Shown here one piece after another: positions 17,616 to 27,501 of a stretch of 64,000 nucleotides of DNA (within the stretch, counting starts at the first letter, position 1; every line of letters begins with the position of its first letter). The DNA is from Burkholderia sp. TSV86 (lineage in GTDB: Bacteria > Pseudomonadota > Gammaproteobacteria > Burkholderiales > Burkholderiaceae), in assembly GCF_001522865.1 (NCBI RefSeq), contig NZ_LOWB01000072.1:1-64000 (forward strand), in the 5' to 3' direction. Below the pieces are notes generated by a model that ran no database searches, was not told the DNA's origin, and saw only the letters and a list, made by a program, of their open reading frames with translations. The position numbers and the translations under genes were made by a program.

Positions 17616-19040
17616 ATGAATTTGACAATCGTCGGCAGCGGATATGTTGGGCTCGTCACGGGTGCGTGTTTTGCTGATATCGGCCATGATGTTTTTTGTC
17701 TCGATGTCGATCAGTGCAAGATCGGCATCCTAAATAGCGGCGGCGTGCCGATCCACGAACCGGGGCTCGCACAGATCATTGCACGCAATCGCGCGGCGGG
17801 CCGCCTGCAGTTTTCGACTGACATCGAGGCGGCAGTTGGGCATGGCGACGTGCTGTTCATCGCGGTCGGCACGCCTGCCGACGAAGACGGTTCGGCCGAT
17901 CTTCAATACGTGCTGGCTGCCGCGCGCAACATCGGCCGCCATATGACGGGCTTCAAGGTCATTGTCGACAAGTCGACGGTGCCTGTTGGCACCGCCGAGC
18001 GTGTGCATGCCGTGGTTGCGGAGGAACTGCGCAAACGTGGCGAGGACAGTGCAATGTTCTCGGTGGTGTCGAATCCGGAGTTTCTGAAGGAAGGTGTGGC
18101 ACTCGAGGATTTTACGCGGCCGCAGCGGATCGTGATTGGCGTGGACGACGATGTGCCCGGCGAATTCGCACGTGAGCTGATGAAAAAACTCTATGCGCCG
18201 TTTAATCGCAATCATGAGCGCACGCTGTACATGAGCGTGCGTTCGGCCGAGTTCACGAAGTATGCGGCGAACGCGATGCTTGCGGCACGCATCTCGTTGA
18301 TCAACGAGATGGCGAATCTCGCGGACCATTTCGGCGTGGATATCGAAGCGGTTCGGCGAGGAATCGGTTCAGATCCACGGATCGGCTATCACTTCCTGTA
18401 TGCGGGTTGTGGCTATGGCGGTTCGTGCTTTCCGAAGGATATCGAAGCATTGATTCGCGCCGCGGATGAGCATGGGCAGCCGTTGCGTGTGCTGGAGGCG
18501 GTATCGAAGGTCAATGACGAGCAGAAGCGCAGGCTCGCGAAGATGGTGATTGCGCGCTTCGGCGAAGACTTGGCGGGCCGCCGCTTCGGCGTTTGGGGAC
18601 TCGCGTTCAAGCCGGACACCGATGATATGCGGGAAGCGCCGAGCCGCGTGCTGATTGCCGAGTTGCTTGCGCATGGTGCGCATGTCGCCGCCTATGATCC
18701 GGTTGCGCGAGCCGAAGCCGAGCGCGTGCTCGCGCTCGATCTGCATGCGTGGCCGCAAGCGCTCTCTCGTCTTGCGTTCGTCGACGATGAGAGCGAGGCC
18801 GCGCAGGACGCGGACGCGCTCGTGATCGTCACCGAGTGGAAGGCGTTCAAGAGCCCGGATTTCGATGTGCTCCGCAAGCGTTGGAAAATGCCGGTGATTT
18901 TCGACGGTCGCAATCTGTATGAACCGCTCGCGATGCGCGAACTGGGCATCGAATATCACGCGATCGGGCGCACTGGCGCGATGCCGCATGCCGGCGCGAC
19001 GGGCACGGGATTTTCACTGACTGCGCGCATCGGAGTTTGA
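17616..19040 (+). CDS. ugd: UDP-glucose 6-dehydrogenase
   Basis: 474-aa dehydrogenase oxidising UDP-glucose to UDP-glucuronate, a sugar donor for acidic exopolysaccharide; the bceC position of the cepacian cluster. The N-terminal NAD-binding motif [17 protein letters not shown] is at residues 7-23. The catalytic Cys lies in [12 protein letters not shown] near residue 270, and the C-terminal UDP-binding domain includes [18 protein letters not shown]. It begins 42 bp after the phosphotransferase gene. The low-molecular-weight phosphatase gene (bceD) that normally comes next is absent; only about 150 bp separate this gene from the export lipoprotein gene. Confidence 0.95.
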   Translation: MNLTIVGSGYVGLVTGACFADIGHDVFCLDVDQCKIGILNSGGVPIHEPGLAQIIARNRAAGRLQFSTDIEAAVGHGDVLFIAVGTPADEDGSADLQYVLAAARNIGRHMTGFKVIVDKSTVPVGTAERVHAVVAEELRKRGEDSAMFSVVSNPEFLKEGVALEDFTRPQRIVIGVDDDVPGEFARELMKKLYAPFNRNHERTLYMSVRSAEFTKYAANAMLAARISLINEMANLADHFGVDIEAVRRGIGSDPRIGYHFLYAGCGYGGSCFPKDIEALIRAADEHGQPLRVLEAVSKVNDEQKRRLAKMVIARFGEDLAGRRFGVWGLAFKPDTDDMREAPSRVLIAELLAHGAHVAAYDPVARAEAERVLALDLHAWPQALSRLAFVDDESEAAQDADALVIVTEWKAFKSPDFDVLRKRWKMPVIFDGRNLYEPLAMRELGIEYHAIGRTGAMPHAGATGTGFSLTARIGV

Positions 19041-19190
19041 ACACATGGCTTGCGCCATGTCCCGCTATTTCGAATCGGCGCAACCGTTGGCAGGCGGAAA
19101 ATTAACCTTGCCGGCAAAGGGGAGCGAAGATCGCCTGCCGCGAGCGCGGCCATTGATCGAACGCCTGGCCCAAGGATAACTGCAAAAACT

Positions 19191-20366
19191 ATGCTGAATC
19201 GCCCGCTTAGACTGATGGTGCTTGTTGTCGCGCTCGCGTTGCTGTTGCAGGCATGCTCGACTGCGCCAGGTCATTACCTGAATACGTCGCGGCTGGACGA
19301 CAACGACAAGCAACCGGACATGCGTTACCGTGTGAGGCTCGTCACCGCCGAACTGATCGTTTCGCAGGTCGAAACGCAACACAACGAGCGGCCGCTGCCG
19401 CCGGCGCGCTACACCGATGCATCGCAATACGTGTACCGAATCCAGCCACAGGACATTCTCGGCGTTACTGTCTGGGATCATCCCGAACTGACGACGCCGC
19501 AAGGCCAGTCGTTCTCCAGCGGCGGCAATACCACGCAGACGATTGCAGGCGCGCTGCAGCAGCCTTATACGACTGCGCTTCCGGGTCAGGCCGATCCTTA
19601 CGGGCAAACGGTCGGTTCCGACGGCACGATCTATTTTCCGTTCGTTGGCCGTCTGATGGTCGCGGGCAAGCCGGTCGGCCGGGTGCGCGACGAACTGGCC
19701 GCTAGGCTTGCCCACTATGTGAGGAATCCTCAGGTTGATGTGCGCGTGCTGTCGTATCGCAGCCAAAAAATACAGGTGACGGGAGAGGTGAAAACCCCCG
19801 GGCCTCTCGCGATGACGGATGTGCCGCTCACGCTGGTCGATGCGCTCACGCGCTCGGGCGGCACGACTGCCGAAGCGGATCTGCAGCGCGTGCGTCTCAC
19901 GCGCGGCGGTAAGTTCTATCAGCTCGACGCGAATGCAATGCTCGATCGCGGCGATGTCACGCAGAACGTGATGTTGCAAGCGGGCGATGTCGTCAACGTG
20001 CCGGATCGCGCCGACAGCCGTGTGTTCGTGATGGGCGAAGTGAGAACGCCCGCTACGGTGCCGATGCTCAAAGGCCGTTTGACGATTGCCGATGCGCTGA
20101 CGGCGGGTGGCGGGATTCTCGATACCGATGCAAACCCGCGTCAGATATACGTGTTGCGCGATCTGAAGGATAAGCCCAATACGCCGGACATTTTCCGTCT
20201 CGACATGACACAGCCTGATGCGCTGATGCTCTCGAGCCGCTTTCAGTTGCAGCCGCTCGATGTCGTTTATGTCGGCACGGCCGGATCGGCGCACTTCAAC
20301 CGCATCTTGCAGCAGATCTTCCCAACGATCCAATCGATTTATTACATGAAGCAGATCACGCACTGA
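19191..20366 (+). CDS. bceE: Wza-type polysaccharide export lipoprotein (BceE)
   Basis: 391-aa outer-membrane export channel subunit. The start at MLNRPLRLMV is supported by AAGGA upstream and by the lipoprotein signal ending LLLQAC with the lipidated Cys at about residue 20; a longer frame from 19050 lacks a signal. It carries the polysaccharide export domain (YRIQPQDILGVTVWDHPELT, GSDGTIYFPFVGRLMVAGKPV) followed by two SLBB repeats (KIQVTGEVKTPGPL, then RVFVMGEVRTPATVP) and a C-terminal amphipathic helix region. With the BceF homologue it should form the Wza-Wzc translocation complex of a Wzy-dependent pathway. Confidence 0.93.
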   Translation: MLNRPLRLMVLVVALALLLQACSTAPGHYLNTSRLDDNDKQPDMRYRVRLVTAELIVSQVETQHNERPLPPARYTDASQYVYRIQPQDILGVTVWDHPELTTPQGQSFSSGGNTTQTIAGALQQPYTTALPGQADPYGQTVGSDGTIYFPFVGRLMVAGKPVGRVRDELAARLAHYVRNPQVDVRVLSYRSQKIQVTGEVKTPGPLAMTDVPLTLVDALTRSGGTTAEADLQRVRLTRGGKFYQLDANAMLDRGDVTQNVMLQAGDVVNVPDRADSRVFVMGEVRTPATVPMLKGRLTIADALTAGGGILDTDANPRQIYVLRDLKDKPNTPDIFRLDMTQPDALMLSSRFQLQPLDVVYVGTAGSAHFNRILQQIFPTIQSIYYMKQITH

Positions 20367-20415
20367 TCGGCTCCCGGGCCGCCGCGCGGTCCGCGTCAAC
20401 CTCAAGCGGAAAAGC

Positions 20416-22644
20416 ATGGTGAATACGCAAGCGCCACATCCGTATGCCGGCCTCGCGGTGAAGACCGATGAGGAGGATGTCGTACTCGGTCATCTGCTCC
20501 AGGTGATCATAGACGATATCTGGCTGCTGCTCGGCATCGCGCTCGTTGTCGTCGCGTTTGCCAGCTTCTACTGCTATGTCGCGAAGCCTATGTATTCAGC
20601 GGATGCGCACGTGCGGGTGGAGTCGGGCGACAGCACTTCTCAGGCGCTTACGCAAACGCAGACGGGCGCCGTGATCAATAGCGGCCCGCCGACGCCGCAG
20701 ACCGATGCCGAAATCGAGATCATCAAGAGCCGCGGCGTCGTCGCACCGGTCGTCGAGCAGTTCAAGTTGAATGTATCGGTGATGCCGAAGACGTTCCCGA
20801 TCCTCGGCGCGATCGCTGCGCGGCTTGCGGCGCCGGGGCATCCGGCCGAGCCGTGGCTGGATATGCCGTCATACGGATGGGGCGGCGAAGAGGCCGTGAT
20901 CGATTCAATCATGGTGGCGCCCGCGTTCGAGGGCAGGAAGCTAACGCTGACGGCAGGGACGGCAGACGATTTTACGCTTACCGATCCGGACGGCAGGCTG
21001 CTGCTGAGAGGCAAGCTCGGCAAAATCGAACGCGGCGCGGAGGTGACGATGAAGGTGACGAAGCTTATCGCGCGGCCCGGCACGCAGTTCGTCGTGGTTC
21101 GGCTGAACGATCTCGATGCAATCACCGGATTTCAGTCCGGTATTCAGGTAAGCGAACAGGGCAAGCAGACAGGAGTGATTCAGATCTCGCTCGAAGGAAA
21201 CGACCCCGAACAGACTGCACAGATCGCGAACGCGCTCGCACAGTCGTATCTGCATCAGCACGTGACGAGCAAACAGGCGGAGGCGACCAAGATGCTCGAG
21301 TTTCTGAAAAGCGAGGAGCCACGCCTGAAGGCGGATCTTGAACGAACGGAAGCGCAGCTGACCGAATATCAACGCACGTCCGGGTCGATCAATGCGAGTG
21401 ACGAGGCGAGAGTCTATCTCGAAGGCAGCGTTCTGTACGAGCAGCAGATCGCCGCGCAGCGGCTACAGCTCGCGTCGCTCGCGCAGCGTTATACGGACGA
21501 GCATCCGCTCGTCGTTGCAGCGCGCCGGCAACTCGGTCAACTCGAAGCCGAGCGCTCGAGGTACGAGCGAAAATTTCGCGGTCTGCCCTTGACGGAAGCG
21601 AAGGCGGTGGCATTGCAACGCAATGCGAAAGTCGCTGAGGATATCTACGTGCTACTGCTAAACCGTGTGCAGGAGCTGTCGGTGCAAAAAGCGGGCATGG
21701 GAGGCAATATCCGGCTCGTCGATGCCGCGCTGCGCCCCGGCCAGCCGATCAAGCCGAAGAAGGCGCTGATCCTGTCGGCGGCGATGCTGCTTGGTTTGAT
21801 TGTCGGCACGGGTGCCGTGTTCCTGCGCCGCAATTTGTTGCGTGGTATCGAGGATCCGGATCGCATCGAGCGCATGTTCAATTTGCCGCTCTACGGTCTC
21901 GTGCCGCATAGCGACGAACAGGCGCGTCTCGATGCATCGGCGCGCAACGCGGCTGGGCGTGCGCCGCAGCCGATTCTCGCGTGTGTGAAGCCGAAGGATA
22001 TGAGCGTTGAAAGTCTGCGCAGCCTGCGCACGGCGATGCAGTTCGTCATAACGGAGACGAAGAACCGCGTGGTTTTGCTGACCGGTCCGATGCCCCGCAT
22101 CGGCAAGAGTTTTCTCGCTGTTAATCTTGCCGCACTCGTCGCGCATTCGGGTAAGCGGGTTTTGCTGATCGACGCCGACATGCGGCGCGGCATGCTCGAG
22201 CGCCATTTCGATGCCGAGCCGGCAAGCGGCTTATCGGAACTGCTGAGTGGTCAGGCTGCGTTGGAGGAGGCGATTCGCGAAACGACGGTGCCGGGGCTGT
22301 CGTTCATTTCGTCCGGCGCCTGTCCGCCGAATCCGTCCGAGCTTCTGATGTCGCCACGGCTGTCTCAATATCTCGACGGTATCGCGAAGCGATACGACTT
22401 GGTGCTCGTCGATTCACCGCCAATCCTTACCGTCACCGATGCTGCGATCCTTGGCGAACTCGCCGGCGCGACCTTCCTGGTGCTGCGCTCCGGCATGCAT
22501 ACCGAAGCCGAAATCAGCGATGCGATCAAGCGGCTGCGCACCGCGGGTGTGTATCTGCAAGGTGGAATCTTCAACGGCGTGCCGCCGCACACGCGCGGCT
22601 ATGGCCGAGGCTGTGCGGCCATGCACGAATACCTGGGCGCGTGA
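20416..22644 (+). CDS. bceF: Wzc-type chain-length regulator / BY-kinase (BceF)
   Basis: 742-aa inner-membrane polysaccharide co-polymerase with tyrosine autokinase. It has an N-terminal Wzz domain with a membrane segment at about residues 35-55, a long periplasmic coiled-coil region around 280-420, a second membrane segment near 455-475, and a cytoplasmic kinase: Walker A GPMPRIGKS (about 557-565), Walker A' LLIDADMRRG (about 585-594) and Walker B LVLVDSPP (about 662-669). The C-terminal tail, normally a dense tyrosine cluster, has only two tyrosines here (GYGRG and HEYLGA). The partner phosphatase gene is missing from the operon. Both facts suggest simplified phospho-control of chain length. 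Confidence 0.93.
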   Translation: MVNTQAPHPYAGLAVKTDEEDVVLGHLLQVIIDDIWLLLGIALVVVAFASFYCYVAKPMYSADAHVRVESGDSTSQALTQTQTGAVINSGPPTPQTDAEIEIIKSRGVVAPVVEQFKLNVSVMPKTFPILGAIAARLAAPGHPAEPWLDMPSYGWGGEEAVIDSIMVAPAFEGRKLTLTAGTADDFTLTDPDGRLLLRGKLGKIERGAEVTMKVTKLIARPGTQFVVVRLNDLDAITGFQSGIQVSEQGKQTGVIQISLEGNDPEQTAQIANALAQSYLHQHVTSKQAEATKMLEFLKSEEPRLKADLERTEAQLTEYQRTSGSINASDEARVYLEGSVLYEQQIAAQRLQLASLAQRYTDEHPLVVAARRQLGQLEAERSRYERKFRGLPLTEAKAVALQRNAKVAEDIYVLLLNRVQELSVQKAGMGGNIRLVDAALRPGQPIKPKKALILSAAMLLGLIVGTGAVFLRRNLLRGIEDPDRIERMFNLPLYGLVPHSDEQARLDASARNAAGRAPQPILACVKPKDMSVESLRSLRTAMQFVITETKNRVVLLTGPMPRIGKSFLAVNLAALVAHSGKRVLLIDADMRRGMLERHFDAEPASGLSELLSGQAALEEAIRETTVPGLSFISSGACPPNPSELLMSPRLSQYLDGIAKRYDLVLVDSPPILTVTDAAILGELAGATFLVLRSGMHTEAEISDAIKRLRTAGVYLQGGIFNGVPPHTRGYGRGCAAMHEYLGA

Positions 22645-22676
22645 CACCGGCCTGTTCCTCAATCGACCAGATAACG

Positions 22677-23621
22677 ATGAAACTCTCCGTACTCGTGCCG
22701 ACTTATCGACGTCCCGCGGATCTTGCGCGTTGCCTGATCGCGTTACAACGGCAGCGCGTGGCGCCTGACGAGGTGATCGTCGTCGCGCGTTCCGACGACG
22801 CCGCAACCCACGAGCGGCTCGCCGATCCGCTCGTGCGCGGCGCGCTCGCGCTGCGCGTCGTCGCGATCGACGTGCCGGGGCAGGTGGCGGCGTTGAATCG
22901 CGGACTCGACGCCGTAAATGGCGACGTAGTCGCGATCACCGACGACGACGCTGTGCCCCGCGCCGATTGGCTTGAGCGAATCGGCGCGGCGTTTGCCGCC
23001 GATGCGCGGCTCGGCGCGATTGGCGGCCGGGATTGGGTGTATGAGAACGGGCGTTTGCTAGATGGAAAGCATACGCTGGTGGGCCGGGTGACCATGCTGG
23101 GCAAGATTGTCGGCAATCACCATCTCGGCGTCGGGCAGGCGCGTGAAGCCGATACGCTAAAAGGGGCCAACATGAGCTATCGCGTTGCGGCAATCGGCGG
23201 GCTGCGCTTCGATACACGTTTGCGTGGAGCCGGTGCGCAGACGTATAACGACACGTTGTTCAGCATGTGCGTGAAGCGTGCGGGCTGGAAGCTCGTCTAC
23301 GATCCGGCCATTGCCGTGGATCATTACCCGGCTGAGCGCTTCGACGACGACCGGCGCGGCGTCGCGTCGATGACGGCGCTATCGAACGCGGCTTACAACT
23401 TGCATTTGACCTTGCGCGAGCATTTGTCGCCTGTGCGGTGCGAGATCGCGTGGTGGTGGTGGACGTTCGTCGGCACGCGCTTATATCCGGGCCTCGTGCA
23501 TGTCGCGCTGACACTGGCGGCGAGCAACGGCGCGATCACGCGCGAGCACTGGCGCGCAGTGCGGCGGGGCGCGCGCGACGCGCGGCGCGCGGCGCCGTCT
23601 ACGCATCGGCGCAATGCATGA
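22677..23621 (+). CDS. Family 2 glycosyltransferase (BceG position)
   Basis: 314-aa GT-A glycosyltransferase. It starts KLSVLVPTYRRP, and the metal-binding DDD lies in AITDDDAVPRADWLERI near residues 82-98; GANMSYR and the DTLFSMCVKRAGWKLVYDP acceptor-side region follow. The ATG at 22677 is preferred to a GTG 36 bp upstream that overlaps the kinase gene, because the family starts at this strand. The C-terminus contains one or two hydrophobic segments (WWWWTFVGTRLYPGLVHVALTL in shorter pieces) that could anchor it to the membrane. Substrate unknown; position corresponds to bceG. Confidence 0.88.
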   Translation: MKLSVLVPTYRRPADLARCLIALQRQRVAPDEVIVVARSDDAATHERLADPLVRGALALRVVAIDVPGQVAALNRGLDAVNGDVVAITDDDAVPRADWLERIGAAFAADARLGAIGGRDWVYENGRLLDGKHTLVGRVTMLGKIVGNHHLGVGQAREADTLKGANMSYRVAAIGGLRFDTRLRGAGAQTYNDTLFSMCVKRAGWKLVYDPAIAVDHYPAERFDDDRRGVASMTALSNAAYNLHLTLREHLSPVRCEIAWWWWTFVGTRLYPGLVHVALTLAASNGAITREHWRAVRRGARDARRAAPSTHRRNA

Positions 23622-23681
23622 CCGGATGCCTGTCGATGTGCTTTGCATGTCGAACCGATTTGAACTGGTTGGAGTCCGCGT

Positions 23682-24821
23682 ATGACCGCTACAAGGGTTC
23701 ACATTCATTTATTCTATGGTGCCGATCCGCACACATATCGCCACGGCGACGGCATCGGCTGCCTGTATGGCTATCACCACGCGGAATCGGACGAATTCGC
23801 GCTGACGTATTCGCGCGATGCGCAGGAAAGGTGGTTCGCCAGCATCGGCCGGCGTGCGCTGAAGTTCGCACTTGGCTTTGATTTGGTCCACGCGTGGCGC
23901 AATCGCGCGTTTCTTCTCAATAGCGATGTCATCTGGACGCATACCGAACATGAGCATCTTGCAGCGGCGTTGATGCTTCGGCTTTCGGGGGAGTGCGGCG
24001 CGAGGCCGCTGTTGCTTGCGCAGAGCATCTGGTTGCTCGACAGATGGCCAGATTACAGCTGCGCCCGCCGTTGGCTGTATCGAGCACTGCTGAGCCGTGC
24101 GGACGTGCTGACGACGCTTGCGCGCGATAACGCCGGATTGTGCCGCCGTTATCTCCACCGCAACGCAGTACACGTGTATTACGGGCTCGATACGCAGGAC
24201 TTTCCGGTGTGCGTGCCCGGCGCGTGGACACCGCATTGGCCGCTGCGGATTGCGGCGATCGGCAACGATCGGGATCGCGATTGGAAAACCTTCGTCACGG
24301 CGTTTCGCGACGATGACAAATACGAGGTGCGTCTTGCAACACGGCGCCGGATATCGCGTGCGCTACATGCGCCGAATGTCATGATCGCGCCGGTGTCGGG
24401 GATCGCCAGGCAGCGCGAGCTTTATGACTGGGCGGATCTGATCGTCGTGCCGCTGCGGCCGAATTTCCATGCGTCGGGCATCACGGTGATGCTCGAAGCA
24501 GCGGCGGTGGGCAAGCCGATGATCGTCGCAGATGTCGGCGGATTGCGTGATTATTTTCCCGATGACACCGCGGCCTATGTACCGCCGTTCGATGTGCTCG
24601 CTCTGCGGCGCGCGGCCGACGCGTTCGCCGCGTGGCCCGAGCAGGCGCTCGCATGTGCGCAAGCTGCCGCGCGACGGATCATGCAGCGGAATCTGACCAC
24701 TCGGCAATTTGCTGCGCAACATGTGCAGATCACGCGCGACTTGATGAAGCGTCGTCGCGCGCATGCGGCTGACGAAGCGGCGTTTGCGTCGACGAAACCA
24801 AGTACGCGTTCGAATGGATGA
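23682..24821 (+). CDS. Glycosyltransferase, GT-B fold (BceH position)
   Basis: 379-aa protein with weak GT4-like similarity. The nucleotide-sugar half is clearest: VPLRPNFHASGITVMLEAAAVGKPMIVADVGG (shown here in pieces: the HASGITVMLEA segment and the GKPMIVADVGGLRDYF segment), equivalent to the GT4 donor-binding E-x7-E region. The N-terminal half has HLFYGADPHTYRHGDGIG and an HTEHEHLAA motif. A GGAG ribosome-binding site precedes the ATG. It overlaps the next gene by 4 bp (ATGA), so the two are translationally coupled. Substrate cannot be read from sequence; position corresponds to bceH. Confidence 0.85.
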   Translation: MTATRVHIHLFYGADPHTYRHGDGIGCLYGYHHAESDEFALTYSRDAQERWFASIGRRALKFALGFDLVHAWRNRAFLLNSDVIWTHTEHEHLAAALMLRLSGECGARPLLLAQSIWLLDRWPDYSCARRWLYRALLSRADVLTTLARDNAGLCRRYLHRNAVHVYYGLDTQDFPVCVPGAWTPHWPLRIAAIGNDRDRDWKTFVTAFRDDDKYEVRLATRRRISRALHAPNVMIAPVSGIARQRELYDWADLIVVPLRPNFHASGITVMLEAAAVGKPMIVADVGGLRDYFPDDTAAYVPPFDVLALRRAADAFAAWPEQALACAQAAARRIMQRNLTTRQFAAQHVQITRDLMKRRRAHAADEAAFASTKPSTRSNG

Positions 24822-26308
24822 GGGCGCAATCGATGCATGCAAGCGCAATTTCCGTCCATGCCGGCGACAGCGGCTTAGAGTCGCGGAAATTTTTGGGCGA
24901 TCCTGAGCATTGGGCCGCACAGACGGGTTTATGGATGATCACGGCATTGCTGATTGCGATCAGGCAGGGCACGCTGCTCACATACGCCTTTCCATGCATC
25001 GCGGCGGCGGCTGGCCTGTGGCTGTATTTCAGGAGTCCCGTGCGTTATGTCGGTTTCATGTGGTGGATATGGTTCCTGAGCCCAGAGGTGCGGCGGCTCG
25101 CTGACTGGTCACGAGGTGCGTATGCGCCGACGAGCTTGATTCAGATCGCGCCGCTCGCGGTCACGATGATCGCGTGCTTCGGATTGCTTCGCCACTATCG
25201 GGTGTTGGCCGAGCGGCGTGGCTTGCCGGTGCTGCTGATCCTCTTGGGTATCGCCTATGCGTATTTTGTCGGCATCGTGTCAAGCGGTCTGCTTGCCGCG
25301 AGCTACGATCTCGCGAGCTGGCTTTACCCGGTGCTGATCGGATTTCACATCACCGTGCATGTGCGGAATTATCCGCGGTATCGCGCGACGATTTTGTCGA
25401 CATTCGTTTGGGGCATGCTCGTGATGGGCATTTATGGCGCCGTGCAATTCTTTGTGATGCCGAAGTGGGATGCGTTATGGATGATCGGCTCGCAGATGAA
25501 CTCGCAGGGCGATCCAGTGCCGTATGGTGTGCGCGTGTTCAGCACGATGAATTCGTCGGGTCCATTCGCGTTCGTCATGATGGGGGCGCTTGTATTCATG
25601 TTTGCCGCAACCGAGCGTGTGCGTTGGATCGCGGGCGCGGCCGGATTTGTTTCGTTCATGCTTTGCCTTGTGCGCTCGGCGTGGGGCGGCTGGGTAATCG
25701 CGCTGCTGATCCAACTCGTGAAGTCGAGCAATCGCGCGCGCATGCGGATCGTTGGCAGCGCGATCGTGCTAGGCGCGCTGTGCTTGCCGTTTCTGACGGC
25801 GGGCCCGATCGGCGATCGGCTCGGGCAGCGTCTGCAATCGATCTCGAGTCTGAAGGACGATCGCAGCTACGACGATCGAAACAAGTTCTTTGCAGCGTTC
25901 GCGCAAACTGCGTTTACCGACGTCGCGGGTGAAGGGCTCGGCGCGACCGGCGCGTCGACGAAGCTGTCGAGCGACAGCGGCGGTCTCGGCAAGTACGGCA
26001 GCTTCGACAGCGGCGTGATGAATGTGCCGTTCGTGCTCGGCTGGCCCGGCACGCTGCTCTATCTGTGTGGCTTGGTATGGCTGATCGTCCGAGCGGTGCG
26101 GGCGTCGTTCAGGCTGCGCGGCGACAAGTTCGCCGCCGCGTGTCTGAGTCTGTGCTTATCGGTCTTCGCGATGCTTGTCTTCACCAACTCGTTTATCGGA
26201 ACGGGCGGCTTGTTGCTGTACATGAGTATTTTTTCGATCTTGTCGGCGGCGCATTGGCAAAAACTACAGCAGATAGGCGCCGCGCATTTTACGGGAAATC
26301 GTCAGTGA
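24818..26308 (+). CDS. Wzy-like polysaccharide polymerase (BceI position)
   Basis: 496-aa integral membrane protein with about ten to twelve hydrophobic helices and a large hydrophilic loop around residues 320-400 (DDRSYDDRNKFFAAF, then STKLSSDSGGLGKYG), the usual topology of O-antigen/exopolysaccharide polymerases. There is no strong sequence motif, so the call rests on topology and on position: in cepacian clusters the same place is held by bceI, the proposed polymerase. Start overlaps the preceding stop by 4 bp (ATGA); its own stop overlaps the GTG start of the next gene. Confidence 0.85.
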   Translation: MRAQSMHASAISVHAGDSGLESRKFLGDPEHWAAQTGLWMITALLIAIRQGTLLTYAFPCIAAAAGLWLYFRSPVRYVGFMWWIWFLSPEVRRLADWSRGAYAPTSLIQIAPLAVTMIACFGLLRHYRVLAERRGLPVLLILLGIAYAYFVGIVSSGLLAASYDLASWLYPVLIGFHITVHVRNYPRYRATILSTFVWGMLVMGIYGAVQFFVMPKWDALWMIGSQMNSQGDPVPYGVRVFSTMNSSGPFAFVMMGALVFMFAATERVRWIAGAAGFVSFMLCLVRSAWGGWVIALLIQLVKSSNRARMRIVGSAIVLGALCLPFLTAGPIGDRLGQRLQSISSLKDDRSYDDRNKFFAAFAQTAFTDVAGEGLGATGASTKLSSDSGGLGKYGSFDSGVMNVPFVLGWPGTLLYLCGLVWLIVRAVRASFRLRGDKFAAACLSLCLSVFAMLVFTNSFIGTGGLLLYMSIFSILSAAHWQKLQQIGAAHFTGNRQ

Positions 26309-27501
26309 GAATCGCGATCGTCACGCATGTGGTGCGCCACAACGATGGGCAGGGGCGCGTCAATTACGAAATCGCGCGGGCAGCGCTCGCGCAGAATTGC
26401 GAGGTAACGCTCGTGGCGTCGCACGTCGCGCCTGAGTTGCTTGCTGACGCACGTGTGCGTTGGATTCCGGTCAGCGCGGGCCGCTTCTGCCTGTCGAAAC
26501 TCGTCGAGCAGCAGGTGTTCGCGCTCAAGAGCGCGTGGTGGCTGCGCAATCATCGCAACGCCTATGACGTTTTACACGTGAACGGCTTCATTTCATGGAT
26601 ACGCGCGGATGTGAATACCGCGCACTTCGTACATGCAGGCTGGTTCGCAAGCCGCTACTACCCATTTGGATTGACGAAGGGATGGTGGTCCGCATATCAG
26701 TACGTCTATACGTGTGTGAACACGAGGCTCGAGCGTTGGGCGTACCGGCGTTCGAGTGCGGTCGTCGCGGTTTCGCGCAAGGTTGCTGGCGAGATCGAGC
26801 GGATCGGTATCGACGGCGAGCGGATCGCCGTGATCTACAACGGCGTCGATACCTGCGCTTTCGCGAGCGGGGTGCCCAAGCGCGCGGTACTCGGATTGCC
26901 GGATGATGCGTTCATGCTGTTGTTCGTCGGCGATTTGCGCACCCCGCGCAAGAATCTTGGCACCGTGCTGAAGGCGCTCACGCAATTGCCTTCGAACGTG
27001 CATCTGGCCGTTGCTGGCCATTTGCCAGGTAGTCCGTATCCGGGCGAGGCGAGCGTGTTGAAGCTCGATTCGCGCGTGCATTTTCTCGGACTCGTGAAAG
27101 ACATGCCGACGCTGATGTCGTCGGTAGACGCATACGTGTTTCCTTCGCGCTATGAAGCAATGAGCTTGTCGCTGCTGGAGGCGATGGCCGCGGGGCTGCC
27201 TGTCGTGACCGCGCGTACCGCGGGCGGCGCGGAAATCATCACACCGGAATGCGGGATCGTGCTCGACGATCCCGATGATCCGCACGCGCTTGCCGGCGCG
27301 ATCGCCCGCCTCGTCGGCAGGCGCGACGTCTGCCGCGCGATGGGCCGTGCCGCGCGCACGTTGATGGAAGGATTCGGCTGGGCACACATGGGTGCGCAGT
27401 ACGTCGCGCTGTACCGGCGGTTATATCAGTCGTCGCGGCCGCGATCTCGGCCGTCGCTTGGCAATACCGAACATGCAGAGACACAGGAGCCGTCACGATG
27501 A
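26305..27501 (+). CDS. GT4 glycosyltransferase (BceJ position)
   Basis: 398-aa retaining glycosyltransferase of GT4. I place the start at a GTG at 26305 overlapping the stop of the polymerase gene, because the Rossmann N-terminus RIAIVTHVVRHNDGQGRVNYEIARA begins there; a much longer open frame from 26065 runs through the polymerase gene and is not real. Donor-binding features are IYNGVDT, LLFVGDLRTPRKNL and FPSRYEAMSLSLLEAMAAGLPVV (the E-x7-E motif). It overlaps the next gene by 4 bp. Nucleotide sugar and linkage unknown. Confidence 0.88.
   Translation: MRIAIVTHVVRHNDGQGRVNYEIARAALAQNCEVTLVASHVAPELLADARVRWIPVSAGRFCLSKLVEQQVFALKSAWWLRNHRNAYDVLHVNGFISWIRADVNTAHFVHAGWFASRYYPFGLTKGWWSAYQYVYTCVNTRLERWAYRRSSAVVAVSRKVAGEIERIGIDGERIAVIYNGVDTCAFASGVPKRAVLGLPDDAFMLLFVGDLRTPRKNLGTVLKALTQLPSNVHLAVAGHLPGSPYPGEASVLKLDSRVHFLGLVKDMPTLMSSVDAYVFPSRYEAMSLSLLEAMAAGLPVVTARTAGGAEIITPECGIVLDDPDDPHALAGAIARLVGRRDVCRAMGRAARTLMEGFGWAHMGAQYVALYRRLYQSSRPRSRPSLGNTEHAETQEPSR

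Noticed and set aside
26065..26304. Longer start for the BceJ-position glycosyltransferase
   Set aside because: It would run inside the polymerase gene in another frame; the Rossmann fold begins at the GTG at 26305.
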